From Nissolia schottii (lineage: Eukaryota > Streptophyta > Magnoliopsida > Fabales > Fabaceae), in NCBI GenBank assembly GCA_003254905.1, contig QANU01075037.1:614642-678641 (forward strand): a DNA stretch of 64,000 nucleotides, read 5' to 3'. A program made the position numbers and the translations under genes. Shown in pieces: positions 1 through 13,064 of the stretch; within the stretch, counting starts at the first letter, position 1, and each line of letters begins with the position of its first letter. The notes beneath the pieces are model-generated. The model saw only the letters and a list, made by a program, of their open reading frames with translations, was not told the origin of the DNA and ran no database searches.

Positions 1-640
1 TTTTTTTTCTTCTGCCATCTTGCATGATTTCACAAGCCATCAAAGTTAAACATGCAATGAAAGTTCTACTGTCCCTAAATTTGTGCTTTTATATCATGTG
101 CATTTTTGGGAAGTAAAAAAAAAAAGTTTTTTTTTTCTTTTTAAATTTAATTATTTTTTTAAAGGAAAAGTTGTTTTGAAGATAAACATGTTCTTTGGGT
201 AATTTGTCTCAAATAGCTTATAATCTATTTTGCATAATTTAAGCTGTTTTGGGTGAAGAAAGAAAAACCAAAATTTTGAGCATTATTTTGAAAAAGTTTT
301 TTGCTTTTACAAAATTAACCATAACTATCAAATATTATATAACAAATAATTATTTCATACCCTTTTTTGTAATTTTATCAGAAAAAAGCAACTATTTTCA
401 TACAATCCAAACAAAATAAATTATCTTAAAACCACTTTCTAGTTAAATTTTCCAAACATAAATTGTTCCTCACATAATTGATTATATAAAAAGCAATTAT
501 TGGAATAATCGATTATTGAAATAATTTTAATTTTAAATCATTCCCAAACACCCTAAGGTTTTAATTGTGGGATCATTGTGATGTTTTGTTTAAATACGTC
601 TTTTGTTGGGTGTATCTATCATTTTTCTCCTATTTATGTG

Positions 641-810
641 TGTAAAAGGATGACTGAGTGCACGTGGCTTCCCACCTGGTGTGGTTTGGGTAGGGTAGAT
701 GTACAGTCTTACCCACATTAACTGAGAGGTTATTTTCAGTATTTGAACTTGTGGCCCTTAGGTCACAAGGCAACAACCTTACCTTTGTGCCAAGGCTCAC
801 TTGTGTTTGT
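641..810 (-). repeat. Au-type tRNA-derived SINE copy
   Basis: Read on the minus strand this begins GAGCCTTGGCACAAAGGTAA, continues to a degenerate B box (AAGTTCAAATAC) and ends in a pyrimidine-rich part with CTACCCTACCC. That order matches the plant Au SINE family as I know it. A second copy lies at 33045-33200. It sits in the PNP2 intron upstream of the first visible exon. Ends are approximate. Confidence 0.6.
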
Positions 811-907
811 TTTTGCTAAGAATATTTTTTTTTTGGGGTATCTATAAGTATATATTTTGCTTAAAATTTTCAGAACGTTGGTGTGACTAACTCAATAAAA
901 TTTGCAG

Positions 908-3900
908 TATTCATTTCCTCCTTCATGTGTCGGGGAAGTTGGCCGAATTGGTGCACCAAGTAGAAGAGAAATTGGCCATGGGATGCTTGCAGAGAGATCC
1001 CTTGAACCAATTTTGCCTTCCGAGGATGATTTCCCTTACACTGTACGTGTTGAGAGTACTATCACAGAAAGCAATGGCTCATCAAGGTAGTTTACCTAAG
1101 TTTTATACAATCTCTGATTCAATTTTTTATGGAACATTCCCTTTCTTGGTCATTTGAATGATTGGAAATATTTTTATTTGGGGTTCCTTTTGGGCCCCCT
1201 TGACTCGGTTTGTATCTTCTCACCTTGATAAAAGGATTTCGTCTGTGGACCCTTCTAGGGAATTTTCATCTTAATATTGTTTTCCCAATGTCTTACTCAC
1301 TTTTTGAATATGGATATTTTTCTTATAATCCTTTGTGGAAAGAGAAGCCCTCCTCTAAGTCCAGTCTTTTATTTAGACTATGGCATTCACCAGGGTTAAC
1401 ACTAATGACATTTCCAAGTCTGTAGGCTAGATATGGCTCTGTCCCTTACATTGTGTAATGTGTAGTGCCTCCTAAGAAAGTTAAAATCTCTACCTCGTTG
1501 ATTCTGAAATTGTTCTGCTGCCGTTTCTTTATATGGTACTCCTTATTTCATATTTTTAGTGAATGTTGGGTGTGTTCTATTAGAGTGAAAGTGGGAAGCC
1601 AACATGGCAATTCTGTAGTAGAAAATCAATTCAGTTATGGCTGTTATGCAGAGTTGTGAAGCATGACTATTTCCTTCATTTTCTCTCTCAGACATCTAAT
1701 GGGGTATTTAGAGCTGAAAATCCCTTACATGCAAACCACAATGGTTTTACCTCGTGGTTTCCAAACCAACCTTCCTTTGTTTAATTTCTCATGGAGCTTC
1801 CCTTGTGGTTTTGCCCGTTCCTTCATTCTCTATGTCCCTTCCAAGTACTGACCCATTGCCTTCTCTTGCCCTGGAGCCTTTCCCGCTTGCCCATTTCAAG
1901 TTTAAATCGTGAACGCTGCCTCTACGATTAACCGAGCCTGCACCCAGGGCACCCTTGGTCTTGATACCATCTTTCAAGCACCTTGCCTCTGCTTCAGAGC
2001 CAATTTGGGCCGCTGCGGACTCTCCTTCAGCGTCCAGTCCTTCACTGACTCCAGCCCTGCCTCCTGAGCCTAACTGAAAGAAACCATAAATAGAACCAAA
2101 GAAACGAAGAAGCATGTTGTATTATTCACACTCCTTGAGCTGAGATCAAAGTGAAATCAGTCAAGGAAGAAGAGAAAACAGTATAGATGTGCAGAAAAAG
2201 AAAAGGACTGCCTGAACACTAAGTAGCTCAGTAGCTCCATGCCTAGCCCAATATTTGCCTAACTGATTCTTAACCCCCTTCCTCTCATATAACCTGATGC
2301 TAAACAGAAACCCATCCTCCTAGCCATCCCTTTCTAACTCAGCAAGTTGGTTAGGCCGAGGGGACCCAACAATATTCAACCCTTCTTTTCCCTATAATGC
2401 CATGTACCTCTTTCTTTTATACACTTTAATCTCCATAGGGACCCTACACTGACCTTCCCATTGCACTTCGTAAAGGTATACACTCTACTCGTAACCTGCC
2501 TCCTCTATGTTGCTTTGAGTTGCCACTTTTTATCTTTTATGTATTATGCTTGTTTATCTGGTGTCTATTCCTAAATCTCTCTCATCTTGGGTAGACACAG
2601 GCTATGATTGATAAGGAAAATGGCAGATCCAGAATTATTACGAGGAAAACTGTACAAGTTAATATAGACAAAAGCATCATATTTGTAGGACAAACCTGAG
2701 TAGATGGAACAGCAGAAAGATGCTTCATGGGTAACTAATTCAATTTGTAGCCGCCATCCTTCCTAGGTCATTCTTGTAGAAGTATTTCATGTATGGCGTA
2801 ACATTTGACAAAACTGCGGGTTGGATAAAACTCAAAGTAGGCCGAATTATCCTTTGCAACTTTACTAACACTAGCAAGATTTTCAGTAATATTTGAATAT
2901 GTAATGGATCATTTAGAGACAAGGAAACAGAGGAACTAAAGGGAGAAATGAGACTAGAGGAATGGATGTGGGGTTATGGGAAGTAGTCAAGCCTCAGCCT
3001 ATCTCTACATGGTGTTGCTTAGAACCATTATATAGACTGAGCTCTACATTCTTTTTTGCACCAGAATTGAGATACCACTCTCTGTGAAGCACAGCGTTGG
3101 TGTGGTCACCATAGTAGCCTTATGAGATGTATAGACCATAGTAGCCTTATGAGATGTATAGACCTAGATGGACCTTAACCTTGTCGAGGTGGAGGAGCAA
3201 TATTAGGAAATTTTGGATGAAGCGATGAAAGCATAAGCTGCAGTAGCTGACAAGTTAGTGATGAAAGCATGAGCTGCAGCATAGCTGACATGTTATTGGA
3301 GGATGATGATAGTATTGACCACTGCAACCCCTAAATGTTCCATATTGGCCTCTTCCGTTTGTCTGGAGCCTATGAAAACCATCTCTAAAATTGCAAGGGT
3401 GACCTCCATGATAAGCGTTGTAGACCTGAGTGCTAAAGGATTTGTGCATTCATCTCAGGAGGATTGGATCTTTGTGCAAGATTTTCTGCAACTGTATATT
3501 TTGGCTAAGGAGATTATGTTTCTGAATTTGAGGCACTTGAGCAAAGAAGTGCCGCGTGATCTTTGTTGCGTTGTATGGATCTATACAAGACGTCTATGGT
3601 GTATTCAATCAGGACGCAAGCCTTAAAGAATGGCATTAATATTCTACTTTCTAGAGAATAAGTTACTGATCAAGATCAATGAGTCAACTAAGAGAACGCA
3701 AAGTTGACACAAGAAGCCATGACTGCAAGAGCTGTTCCTGCGGCTCCCAAAAGAGATAATCATCACTGACCCAATTGTTGAGTTTAGCAAACATCAGATG
3801 ATCTATTGGTTATTACTGCTCAATTTATGAAGCAGTGAAGATTGTGACAATGGAATTTTGCACTGATTTGTTGTCACTGTTGAGTTTCATATGGAGAAGA

Positions 3901-6900
3901 GGAAAAATACAAAGGGCAATGAAATAATAAGAGAAAGGGAAAATTATATTATGGAATTGTTGTGTCTCGTTACAAAGAGATGAACCTATTAATAGGTTAG
4001 GACGAGAATCACTACATAATAAAAGGAAATCAACCTAGAATAAACTAAATTAATTAAGATCAATCTAAGATATAGAATAGATTTATTTTATTCTTAACAC
4101 TCCCCTTCAAGCTAAAGCTCATGGAGCTTTAAGCTTGTCACAAATATGCGGAGGAGGAATAGGCATGCGCAGAGGCAGGCACGCGCGGAGTAAGAGAAGG
4201 ACTTTCGGAACCACTGGAATAACGGACAGTGGAGGAATTGCCAAACGAATGGATTGCTAGGCGGTGAGCAGCTCGCCTGAGATAGAAGTAATGGTGTGGG
4301 TATAGTGGTAAGCACGGGAATGATGCACCAGAACCACCAGAAATCTCCCCCTCGCGGGCTGAACACTGTAGCAGTAAGTAGAGGCACTAGTGACAGACAA
4401 ACAAAGGCGAAGGCCACACAGAGGCAGAGGCTGAGCCTGCACGTGGGTCGGAGCTTGCACGTGGAGAGATGGACAGCCATGGGTGTAGTGGCAGCCATAG
4501 GTTCTGCTCAGACCAGGGGTAGAATTAGAAGTCCAAAAAAAATGGTGTCAGAATAGTGGCCAGGTGAGCATAACAAAGACAGACCTGGAGCATAACAAAG
4601 ACAGAGCTGAGGAGAGCACATGGAGGTGAGCAAGGTGGCACAAGCGGTGGCGGACATGGTGTCGCGCGGCTGGAAGTGGCGGCATGTGACTTTGCTTCAG
4701 AGACGAGAAAGCACACATGAGAGCACGTGGAAATTCTGAAGAGGATGCGACAACCGCAGGTGGCAGCAGCAGAGCAGGGCAAACCTGGTAGTGGGGTCCC
4801 TGGATGGAAAAGATGAAAAGATAGCCTGCAGCTGACAGTGGCTGATGGAAGGCATGGCCGGGATAGGTCTTTCTCAGCGGGCTCTGATACCATGTTCATA
4901 TGGAGAAGAGGAAAAATACAAAAGGCAATGAAATAATAAGCGAAAAGGAAAATTATATTATGCAATTGTTGTGTGCATAGTTGTTAAACTCTCGAGTTAA
5001 CTTGTAAGTTCTTATGAGTTTACAATTCTACAACACAAAACGGGTTAACACTCGTGTAAACTCTCTTTTGGTAAACTTCTGCGAGTTTAAGTAAACTCTT
5101 GATATTACTAGCGAGTTTATGAGCGAGTTTACGAGTTAAAATCTACCTACAAGTTTGCCTCAAAATGTACAAATTTGGCAACGTTTTTAGATACTTAGCT
5201 GATTTTGTTTATGTTAGACAATATCTATTGAGTTTATTAAGATAATTTTATATATTTATCATAATTGAGTTATGTTTTATCGACTTATAAAGTAATATGC
5301 ATACATAATAAAGTCTGTTAAGGTATATTTTATGATATTTCTTTCATTTATTTTTATTTGAAAGTAAACAATGTCAATTATAAATATAACACTTAATCAT
5401 GTTTGGTTCCTAATTATATTGCTTATAACATATATTTTTTACGTTTGTAAACTCTTATGAGTTTATGATTCGATTTTACTGAGGCTTCACGAGTTTACTT
5501 AAACTCTTGAGTTTGACAACCTTGGTTATGTGTCTCATTACAAAGACATGAGTCTATTTATAGGTTAGGAAGAGAATCACTACATAATGAAAGGAAATCA
5601 ACGTAGAATAGACTAAATTAATTAAGAAGAATCTAAGATATAAAATATATTTATTTTATTCTTAACTGTCACAAGAAAAATTGTCTATTCAAATTGATTG
5701 AATTTGAATGATTCAGTTTGGCATGACCATATGATTGGGTTGAGAAGTGTGATTTGGAACCATTAGGATCTAATTGAAAGTGATTTTTGCCTGTAAATAC
5801 TGTGTTAGGGTTTAGCATTCACCTGAGAAAGTGAAGGAAAGTGATACAAAGGTTGAGAGAAATGGGGAACAGTGAAGTGCAGCAACTGAGTTTCTCTTTC
5901 TGATCACTATAGTTTATAGAACTCTATATATATTGTCAATCAATTAAACTTGTTGTATACAGTTTAACTAACTTATCTAACAATCTAATAACTCATTCGG
6001 TTAAGCTTAATCACCGGAACTGAGCTACAGCTCACTCTTTCACTTTAACACATTAGCTTCATTTGCTTTACCATGTAAGTTTGCATATTGCTCTTGCCAT
6101 TTCCTGATATTCAACCTCTGAATCCATCAAGCAATGTCATTTTGTTTTACTATTGCATGAAATTAAGTTACCCAGACTCCAGAAAAAACACAATACTGTC
6201 AGGTTGAGTGCTATGCATGTATGTATAAATCGAAAATATTAGGCAGCATGGGAGAGAAAGTGATACGACCTCAGGAGGGAAAAATGGACAATTCAACACT
6301 TGAGGTCAAGATGGGAATTTTAGCATGTTTGTGGGACCTATCACAAAGGCAACTTATTATTGACGAGTTTGGATTAATAACTTATTTGGGCCAGGTTGGG
6401 TCAAACTTGAGTTATTTAGTCTATTACTTCATTTTTTTAAGACATTCCAAGATAAATACCTCATAAACTAGTGCAGCCACGGCTTTGATGAATAGAAATT
6501 TTAGAATTTGTTTTCTCTTTAGAAAAGTGTGTGCAAGGGGGTGATCTCTTTGCTTGTTGTATCATGAAATTGAGTAATCTCATTCTGAGGTATTTTTCTT
6601 TTGTGAGATTTCTTCAATTTCTGATTCCTTAATCCCAATTATCTACGTTTCTAAGAATGAGTTCCTAAGGGGTGTAGTAGGGGGAGTGTTTATCTTGTTG
6701 CTTGTTCTGTGTCAAAGTGTGTGTTAGAGTTTCAAGATCTTCATATCCTTGGGGTTGGCATAACTCTGTTATTGTATAAAGCTCATGGCTTTTTTGCAGG
6801 TTATGTACTATTTGGGCTGTTTTAGGAGGATCTTTTAACTCCCACCTTTGGTTCTCCTTGTAGTTTTGCACGATATTATTGTAGTTCACTTTTCTATATT

Positions 6901-9900
6901 AACTTTACTTTCAGACATGTTAAATATAAATTTTTTAAAATTTACAACATTTAATATCAAAATTTGTATTTTTTTATAGCATGGCTTCTGTTTGTGGAGG
7001 TTGCTTAGCATTGCAAGATGCTGGGGTTCCTATTAAGTGCTCTATTGCTGGTATCGCCATGGGTATGGTACTGGACACTAAGGAATTTGGTGGTGATGGA
7101 ACTCCACTTATTCTGTCTGACATAACTGGATCTGAAGATGCATCCGGAGATATGGATTTCAAGGTTTCAATTTACTTTCTTCTGTATTTTCTTTTCTACT
7201 ACATCTATATTTCTCTCCTTCTCAATAAAATTTATTTTTCTAAAGATGAAATTTAATCAACATCAACATGATGTTTATATTGTAATCTGAAAATGATGTC
7301 TTGACAACAATATAATGCAGGTTGCTGGAAATGAAGATGGCGTAACAGCATTTCAGATGGACATTAAGGTGAAATAGTACGGAAATTTTAATTCTAACAT
7401 CTTGATATGGTTATATCATTTTTTTCCCTCATTTGTTTGGATTTTGAAGAACTTATTTTCTTTGAATTGGGAGCAGATATTATTTAATTTACATCTAATT
7501 ATTTTTTAATATTTGTATTCCCTTCCAAATAAGTAAATAAATACTTAATAATTGATATCTATATTTTATATGATACTGTTCACTGATAGCTATTAATCCA
7601 TCAATGTACAGGTGGGAGGAATTACTTTGCCCATCATGAGAGAGGCGCTCCTACAAGCAAGAGAGGGCAGAAAGCATATTCTTGGTAAAGTTAAAACCTA
7701 AAAAAAACTTAGCTTTATGAGGGTGTAACTTTCTCTGTAAAAGTTTGTTAAAAAGTTTGGCGTATTTAGTTTGTTCATTTTCACTACTGCAGTGTTTTAT
7801 TGAACATGAAGTTATTTTTGTGCAGTGCTTTACCAGTTTTTTTTTTTTTTTTTGGAGCTAGAGGTAAAATAAAAATATAGGGAAGCGATTGAGTTTGAAA
7901 TGATGTATGCATAATCCAAGTGCAGCTTCTACTAAACTGATGTTGAGTGGTGTCAAAATCAGAGAAACATAAAACATTCAGAGGAAAAGCTTTATGTTGT
8001 ATGTTACTCTGCGATACTTATTTGTATTAATCCCATGTACTTCGGTCGAGGATTTCAGCTTAAAGGGTGCCTTGGACATTCAAATGCATTTAGCAAGATG
8101 AAATTTGTGCATGTGTGGAGAACGATTTATGAACTGGAATTAATTTAGTTCCACCTTCGTTATTTCTTGTCTAGCCATTTGCTAATATTATAAATAGGAG
8201 CTTTCAGTATCCAATGGCGTGGAAAAAGGCTTGGTTGTTGTTATTCTTAGCTACTTCTGTAAAATATAAAAATATTTTTTGTATTTTTGAAGTCTTACAT
8301 TAATTATCTTTTTTTCCTTCCCCCTTTGGTTGGTTACCTAATCTAGGAGAAATGATGAATTGCTCACCCCCTCCAGCTAAAAGGCTTTCCAAGCATGCAC
8401 CTTTGATTCACATTATGAAGGTCTGCTTTCCTTTTTATACCCACGTTGGCTATCTATCAGTGTCTCATTTTATGATGTCATTCTAAAATAATGATCTGCA
8501 GCATTTATTTCCTTTTCTCAAATCCTATATTTTTTTATAGGTCAAACCTGACAGGATAAATCTTATAATTGGTTCTGGTGGGAAAAAAGTGAAGAGCATT
8601 ATTGAGGAATCTGGAATTGAGGCTATTGATACAGAAGATGATGGGACTGTATGACAATCACAAATATACACACTTTTGTGCTATTATTTAGTTACTTTTC
8701 TATTTCTATACAATGAACAACACTGTGTGTTTCTTTGGCTTTTTTGTAGGTGAAAATAACTGCAAAAGATTTGTCTAGTCTAGAGAGGTCTAAAGCTATT
8801 ATTAGTAATTTGACAATGGTTCCAAGTATTGGTGATATATATAGGTAATTAGGCACTCCTTTGTTTTTCTGCTTATGTTGGTCTGCTGCTTGTATTGAGT
8901 CAATGAAGATTTTCTATGATAAAAGCTTAATGAATTCTCTATCATGAAAAAATCTTAAGAAAGGAAAAAAATATGTGAAAATCAGAAAGTAATATATATT
9001 CAAATATCTGCAAGTGACTCATAAGGTTGAACTTTTGTAAATTACTTATTTTATGCTTGGATTGGCCCTTTTAAGTATCCAAGAATATACTTTTATTGTT
9101 TTTGAGTAGGGGAGGGGGTTTTTCTCTCTTTTCCTTTTTTTCTTTTAATGAAGCTATGATATTATTGCAATGGCAAAACTATTTTGATCAGAAGTATAAT
9201 TGTTAAATATAAAAACCAGTCATGTGCCTCTACCCGACAACTCAAGTGTTTGGGAGTGATAGTTCTTGACATGATATGGTATCAGAGCCTCTATTACCAA
9301 GTGGTATAGAGTTCGATCCTCACTGCCATCATTCTTCTAAATAAAATATAATTTGAATTTCAGCACAAGGTAGGTGGACCTGTGCATTGTCCACGCTTCA
9401 AGTCCAAAAGGGCTCTTGCGTGAGCGGATGTGTTAGATATAAAAACCATTCATGCGCCTCTACTTAACAGCTTAAGTTTTGGAGAGAGAGGGTACTTTAC
9501 ACTAAGAATTTATAATTTCATCTTCAATGTTTCAGGAACTGCGCAATCAAGTCAATAGCTCCATATGGTGCTTTTGTAGAGATAGCACCTGGACGAGAGG
9601 TACATACTTTAACCTTGTTGCCGAAAGCATAACTATTAGATAATTATAGACAGATGCTGTTAGATTGCTTCAGAACAGAAGGTTCGGGTTTCCTAATGAA
9701 CTATATATTTGTATGATTTATTTTACTTGATTTCTTATAAATTTGTTGGATCTGATGCTCTGTATTTTAATGTCTATAGTTTACTCAGATGATCAGAAAA
9801 ATGTATTTAACTATTTATTGCCTTTCAATATTTTCATTTCCCTTGAGAATCTTCTAAAAATTTCTGAAAGGAAAAGGTAATGCTTCTATAGAATGGTGGA

Positions 9901-12900
9901 AATTCCAATCTTTATAACTACAGTTTGGACATTTCTTCTCATTTTATGTAGGGACTTTGCCATATCAGTGAACTTAGTTCCGGTTGGCTACCCAAGCCTG
10001 AAGATGTAAGCGTTTTCTTTTAAATCCTTTTTCTATTTTTATTTTCTTTCTATTATATGCTGAAATAATGACGGTACAGTATTTGACTTATTTTTCTCCA
10101 GGCTTTCAAAGTGGGAGATCGTATTGATGTAAAGCTTATAGAGGTATGCCATTTTACATTTTGTTAGCTCTGATATTGAAAGCTATCAATGGTTCAATAC
10201 TCAGATTTGTAGTAGCTTGTGCCTTTTTGTCTTGATGGCAATCCAACATTGTGTACTCCCATTTTTGTTCTTTGCCCTGTTTGCAGGGTCATTTATTGAG
10301 TTTATGTTTGCACTTTAGGGTATTTGTAGTCAAGCAGACAATTATATAACAACACTAAATGATTTGCCACGCATGTGTTTTCATAGCTTAGTGTTACGGA
10401 ATATAAAGTAAGGGTATTACTATCATTATCCAGTTTTAATTGTTGTATAATTAGATAATTAGTGTTGTGTTATATTAGGCTGTGTTTGGTTCGTGAGACA
10501 GGACTAAAATACAGAGACATGGGGATAGAGACATAAAATATAGGACTAAAAGTCGGTCTTGTATTCTGTTTGGTGATGATATACAAGACACGATTTATTG
10601 TATTTGTATCATATTTGGTTTTGTTGTGACAAGACATAAAAACATAACAAATGACTTAAAATATTATTTGGGTCTCCTTCTCACTCATTCATAATTTCAT
10701 TAAAATTCTGTCTCTGGTCTGGTTCCCGTATCCCAGCAAAATGGAGGTATAGAAAATACACTAATTTTCTATCCTAGGACCCAAGTTTTTGTACCTGTCT
10801 CCATAATCAAACAAGATTTTTTTGTCTTCGTGTCTCTCTGTATTTATGTCCTATATCAACAACCCAATGCAACCTTAAGAGTGTCATTTGAGAGTCACGA
10901 GTAAGGAGCCATCATGGTATTTGTTTTTCTAACTCCCTAAACCTTTTTAAACTAACATACAACCGGTGGTATCAATGCCCATGATTGTTTAATCAAATTT
11001 TAGGCTAATATTAGCTAACAAAGTAATTTTACAATAACTATAACCATTTATTAATTGAATTTTTCATTTCCATTTTGGGTTAAGGACTTGTACTAAATGC
11101 TGAAAATATATTCAAGAATGGTACTTCTACATTGTATGTTAGAAATCAAGAAAATGGTTCTGTTTGGAGAAGGTTTAAAAAGTACTTTCCGCAGGAATAG
11201 AAGCAAAAACAGAAGTAGAAAATTGTTGTGTTTGGATGTAATCATCGAAGTACCTTTTATCAAAATTAGTTGTTAAACTGTTTTTATATAAAATATTTTC
11301 TTCTTATAGAATTACAATTAAGAACATGAAAGTCGCTACTCAAGATATATATTTGTATGATAAAATACTTTTTGTACATAATCTTTTCAAAAGATAATAT
11401 ATTTCAAATTATTTATTTTTAATTCAAAGTAACTAACTTCAATATAATATATTTCAAATTATTTATTTTTTATTCAAAGTAACTAAATTCAAAGTAAAAA
11501 TTAAGTTAAAGCTAACTGACTAGGGCCTGATGAGGTCTGGTCAAGGATTTTGATTCTCGTTTACCGTCACTTTCCCTCCTCTCCTGCTCGTCTCATTGAA
11601 GGCTCCGACATATAAAAAAAAAGAGGTACTAATTTAAAGCTAATAAAAATGTCACTATTAAATTCAAAAAGGTACTTGTAAAGTAATTTTTTTTAATGAT
11701 TTTAATGAAATTAGTCATTGTTATATATTTTGATTTTTCTAGGAGTATCCATAAAAAATGTTTGTATTTATTAATTTTAATTGAGAGGGCATAATTGAAG
11801 ATAGGAAAAGATTATATATAAAAAAAAAAGACTACGAAAGAAAGAGAAGGAAAAAAAATCAGTTCTAAGGATAGATTGGTAAAGATGATGGATTTGAGGA
11901 ATGACATTATCTCTTCTACTACTAATTCTTGCAGAAGCAACTCCCTATATACTTATCAGAAAAGCAGAAAACGAATTATTTTCTCCTGCTGTTTTTTTTT
12001 TTAAGAGACACAAACATTCTCTGGTATCTAGTAATCTCTCTATTAGTGCTGTTATGAAGTGAGGGTTATTTTTTTTGAGACATGAAAGTAGAAAATCTTT
12101 ACTGTCAAACTAGACATAAATGGTAAAGATTATGAGGTATGCATAAGTCACATGATCATCTATAAAATCACATGATTTTATGTTTTAATGTGACCATTCA
12201 TGTAAAATTTATTGATTAAGATTTATTTTTCTCACTCTTATAGTTAACCACTCATCTCACTTGATATATCTCTATTACATCTTAGAATATCTGAGTAATT
12301 TAAATTTGGGATTAGTTTTTATATTCTCTTTCGTTTTGTTATTTTTTCCCTTATTCAGTTAAAATTACTATTACAAAATTGGGATTATTGCTTTGTCTTT
12401 TGTAACATAGTACATTACATCAAATCAATGCCAGTTTCATGTTATTCCGTCTCTGTTTCTCTCGGTTCCTTATGCCTTGCCTAAAACCCATTATCATAAT
12501 TTCTGCCACAATGACGATATAACCCATTTGCATATAGAACAACCATACTTTGAATGGAAGGCATATTTTGGTTTTGCTGACGAGAACTATTTCTTTTTGG
12601 GGGGTTCTCTTTTGTGAAGTGTTAGTCCAGATAGTAATGTCATTTTATACAAGGCTGATATGTTTCATCTTGAATTTTATTGTTTACACACTAATGGTTT
12701 TAAGCATGCACTGCAGATAAATGGTAAGGGACAGCTGCGCCTTAGTCACCGAGCGCTGCTTCCTGATATGGATCCAGACAATTCAAATGATAATCAGCCT
12801 ACTGGCGAACTCACTGAAGATACTGCGGCTTCACAAAAATCAACTGATAAGGATAAGAATAGCACTCGCAAAGTCACAGTCTCATCTAAAAGGAGTTCAG

Positions 12901-13064
12901 AGGACGATCCTGTACTTCCATCAAAAAAGTTTATCAGGAGATTGGTTAGCCATTCCCAGGATACGTCTTCCTCTAACAAAGACAAGTTAAAGAAGAGTAG
13001 CAATAAAGCAGTTGGTAGTGCCTCTGGCAAAGATGAAAGTAGTTTGGTTAGTGGAGAGGCATAA
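908..13064 (+). CDS. PNP2: Polyribonucleotide nucleotidyltransferase 2, mitochondrial (3' part, 11 exons)
   Basis: Phosphorolytic 3'-5' exoribonuclease that processes and degrades RNA in plant mitochondria. Exons by splice sites: 908-1086, 6980-7163, 7321-7368, 7612-7684, 8347-8420, 8541-8648, 8750-8844, 9536-9599, 9952-10005, 10102-10143, 12717-13064 (stop TAA). They join without frameshift into 422 residues. Order of domains: the second RNase PH core, with [15 protein letters not shown] and the [15 protein letters not shown] stretch that carries the catalytic acidic residues; a KH domain with the GxxG-type loop [11 protein letters not shown]; an S1 domain ([20 protein letters not shown] to [11 protein letters not shown]); and a Ser/Lys-rich tail ending SLVSGEA. 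From memory, the tail and S1 resemble Arabidopsis PNP2 (mitochondrial) more than chloroplast PNP1. The N-terminal targeting peptide and first core domain lie left of the window. Introns of 5.9 kb and 2.6 kb carry mobile elements. Confidence 0.93.
3107..3300. repeat. Two local direct duplications in PNP2 intron
   Basis: A 26-27 bp unit (CCATAGTAGCCTTATGAGAT plus GTATAGA) occurs twice back to back near 3109-3162. A second unit (GATGAAAGCATRAGCTGCAG, then TAGCTGACA) occurs twice at about 3222-3290. They look like small tandem slippage duplications inside an older unidentified repeat. Confidence 0.7.
3878..5667 (-). mobile_element. Non-autonomous LTR retroelement (TRIM/LARD-like), copy 1, minus orientation
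   Basis: Flanked by the 5-bp target duplication GTCAC (3873-3877 and 5668-5672). On the minus strand the 5' LTR is 4893-5667, split by a MITE, and the 3' LTR is 3878-4099 (222 bp). The LTR begins TGTTAAGAATAAAATAAA (the first two bases of the 5' LTR are mutated or ambiguous) and ends near CTCAACA. Next to the 5' LTR is a primer-binding site TGGTATCAGAGC (complement of 4881-4892), as used with initiator Met tRNA. Next to the 3' LTR is a purine tract GAAGGGGAG (complement of 4100-4108). The 793-bp interior is pyrimidine-rich in the sense direction and encodes no gag, protease, integrase or reverse transcriptase. It must rely on proteins from another element. Its sister copy is at 42827-44233. 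Confidence 0.88.
4975..5528. mobile_element. MITE nested in the LTR of copy 1
   Basis: The two LTRs align until about 4974, then resume at 5529, so about 554 bp were inserted; TGTGT is present on both sides (4970-4974, 5529-5533). The ends are inverted: GTTGTTAAACTC on the left and, read in reverse complement, GTTGTCAAACTC on the right. The interior near the ends is packed with short ACTCG/GAGTTTA motifs and the centre is AT-rich. No coding capacity. A related fragment lies at 27140-27317. The superfamily is not decided. Confidence 0.75.
9201..9501 (+). mobile_element. Miniature LTR element (SMART-like), copy A
   Basis: Two 71-bp direct repeats, 9201-9271 and 9431-9501, both start TGTTARATATAAAAACC and end in CA. 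A primer-binding site TGGTATCAGAGCC sits at 9277-9288. The interior is only about 160 bp and non-coding. Total about 300 bp, in the size class described for small LTR retrotransposons (SMARTs). I see no clear 5-bp target duplication. It lies in the PNP2 intron between the KH- and S1-coding exons. Related copies are at 38500-38770 and 45097-45365. Confidence 0.75.
10144..12716 (+). other. PNP2 last intron (2.6 kb)
   Basis: It separates the two halves of the S1-domain coding region. It holds the inverted-repeat element at about 10480-10876; the rest is AT-rich with a duplicated ~50-bp stretch (TAATATATTTCAAATTATTT near 11395 and 11444). No exon-like sequence seen. Confidence 0.7.
10480..10876. 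mobile_element. MITE-like element with ~45-bp imperfect terminal inverted repeats
   Basis: The left end GGCTGTGTTTGGTTCGTGAG, followed by GGACTAAAATACAGAGA, pairs with the reverse complement of the right end (GGTTGCATTGGGTTGTTGAT, then GGACATAAATACAGAGA). About 400 bp, non-coding. This GGYTGTGTTTGG type of end is common in hAT-like plant MITEs. No convincing 8-bp target duplication was found, so the exact edges and superfamily remain open. A partial relative seems to lie near 60830-60960. Confidence 0.55.

Larger units (their letters stand above)
1087..6979 (+). other. PNP2 intron of 5.9 kb with nested mobile elements
   Basis: The donor follows ...AATGGCTCATCAAG and the acceptor precedes CATGGCTTCTG; the split serine codon is restored across the junction. 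It contains the LTR element at 3878-5667, short duplications at 3107-3300 and otherwise unassigned sequence. Nothing recognised in 1087-3100 or 5673-6979; the open frames there have no family resemblance. Confidence 0.8.

Noticed and set aside
1..907. Search for further PNP2 exons at the left edge
   Set aside because: No sequence matching the first RNase PH domain was found; the region holds AT-rich intron and a SINE, so the upstream exons lie outside the window.
3303..3626. 107-codon open frame in the PNP2 intron
   Set aside because: No known domain; lies in duplicated, probably repeat-derived DNA.
4112..4965. Several open frames (both strands) in LTR element copy 1
   Set aside because: They overlap each other, run into the LTR and have no family resemblance; explained by biased composition.
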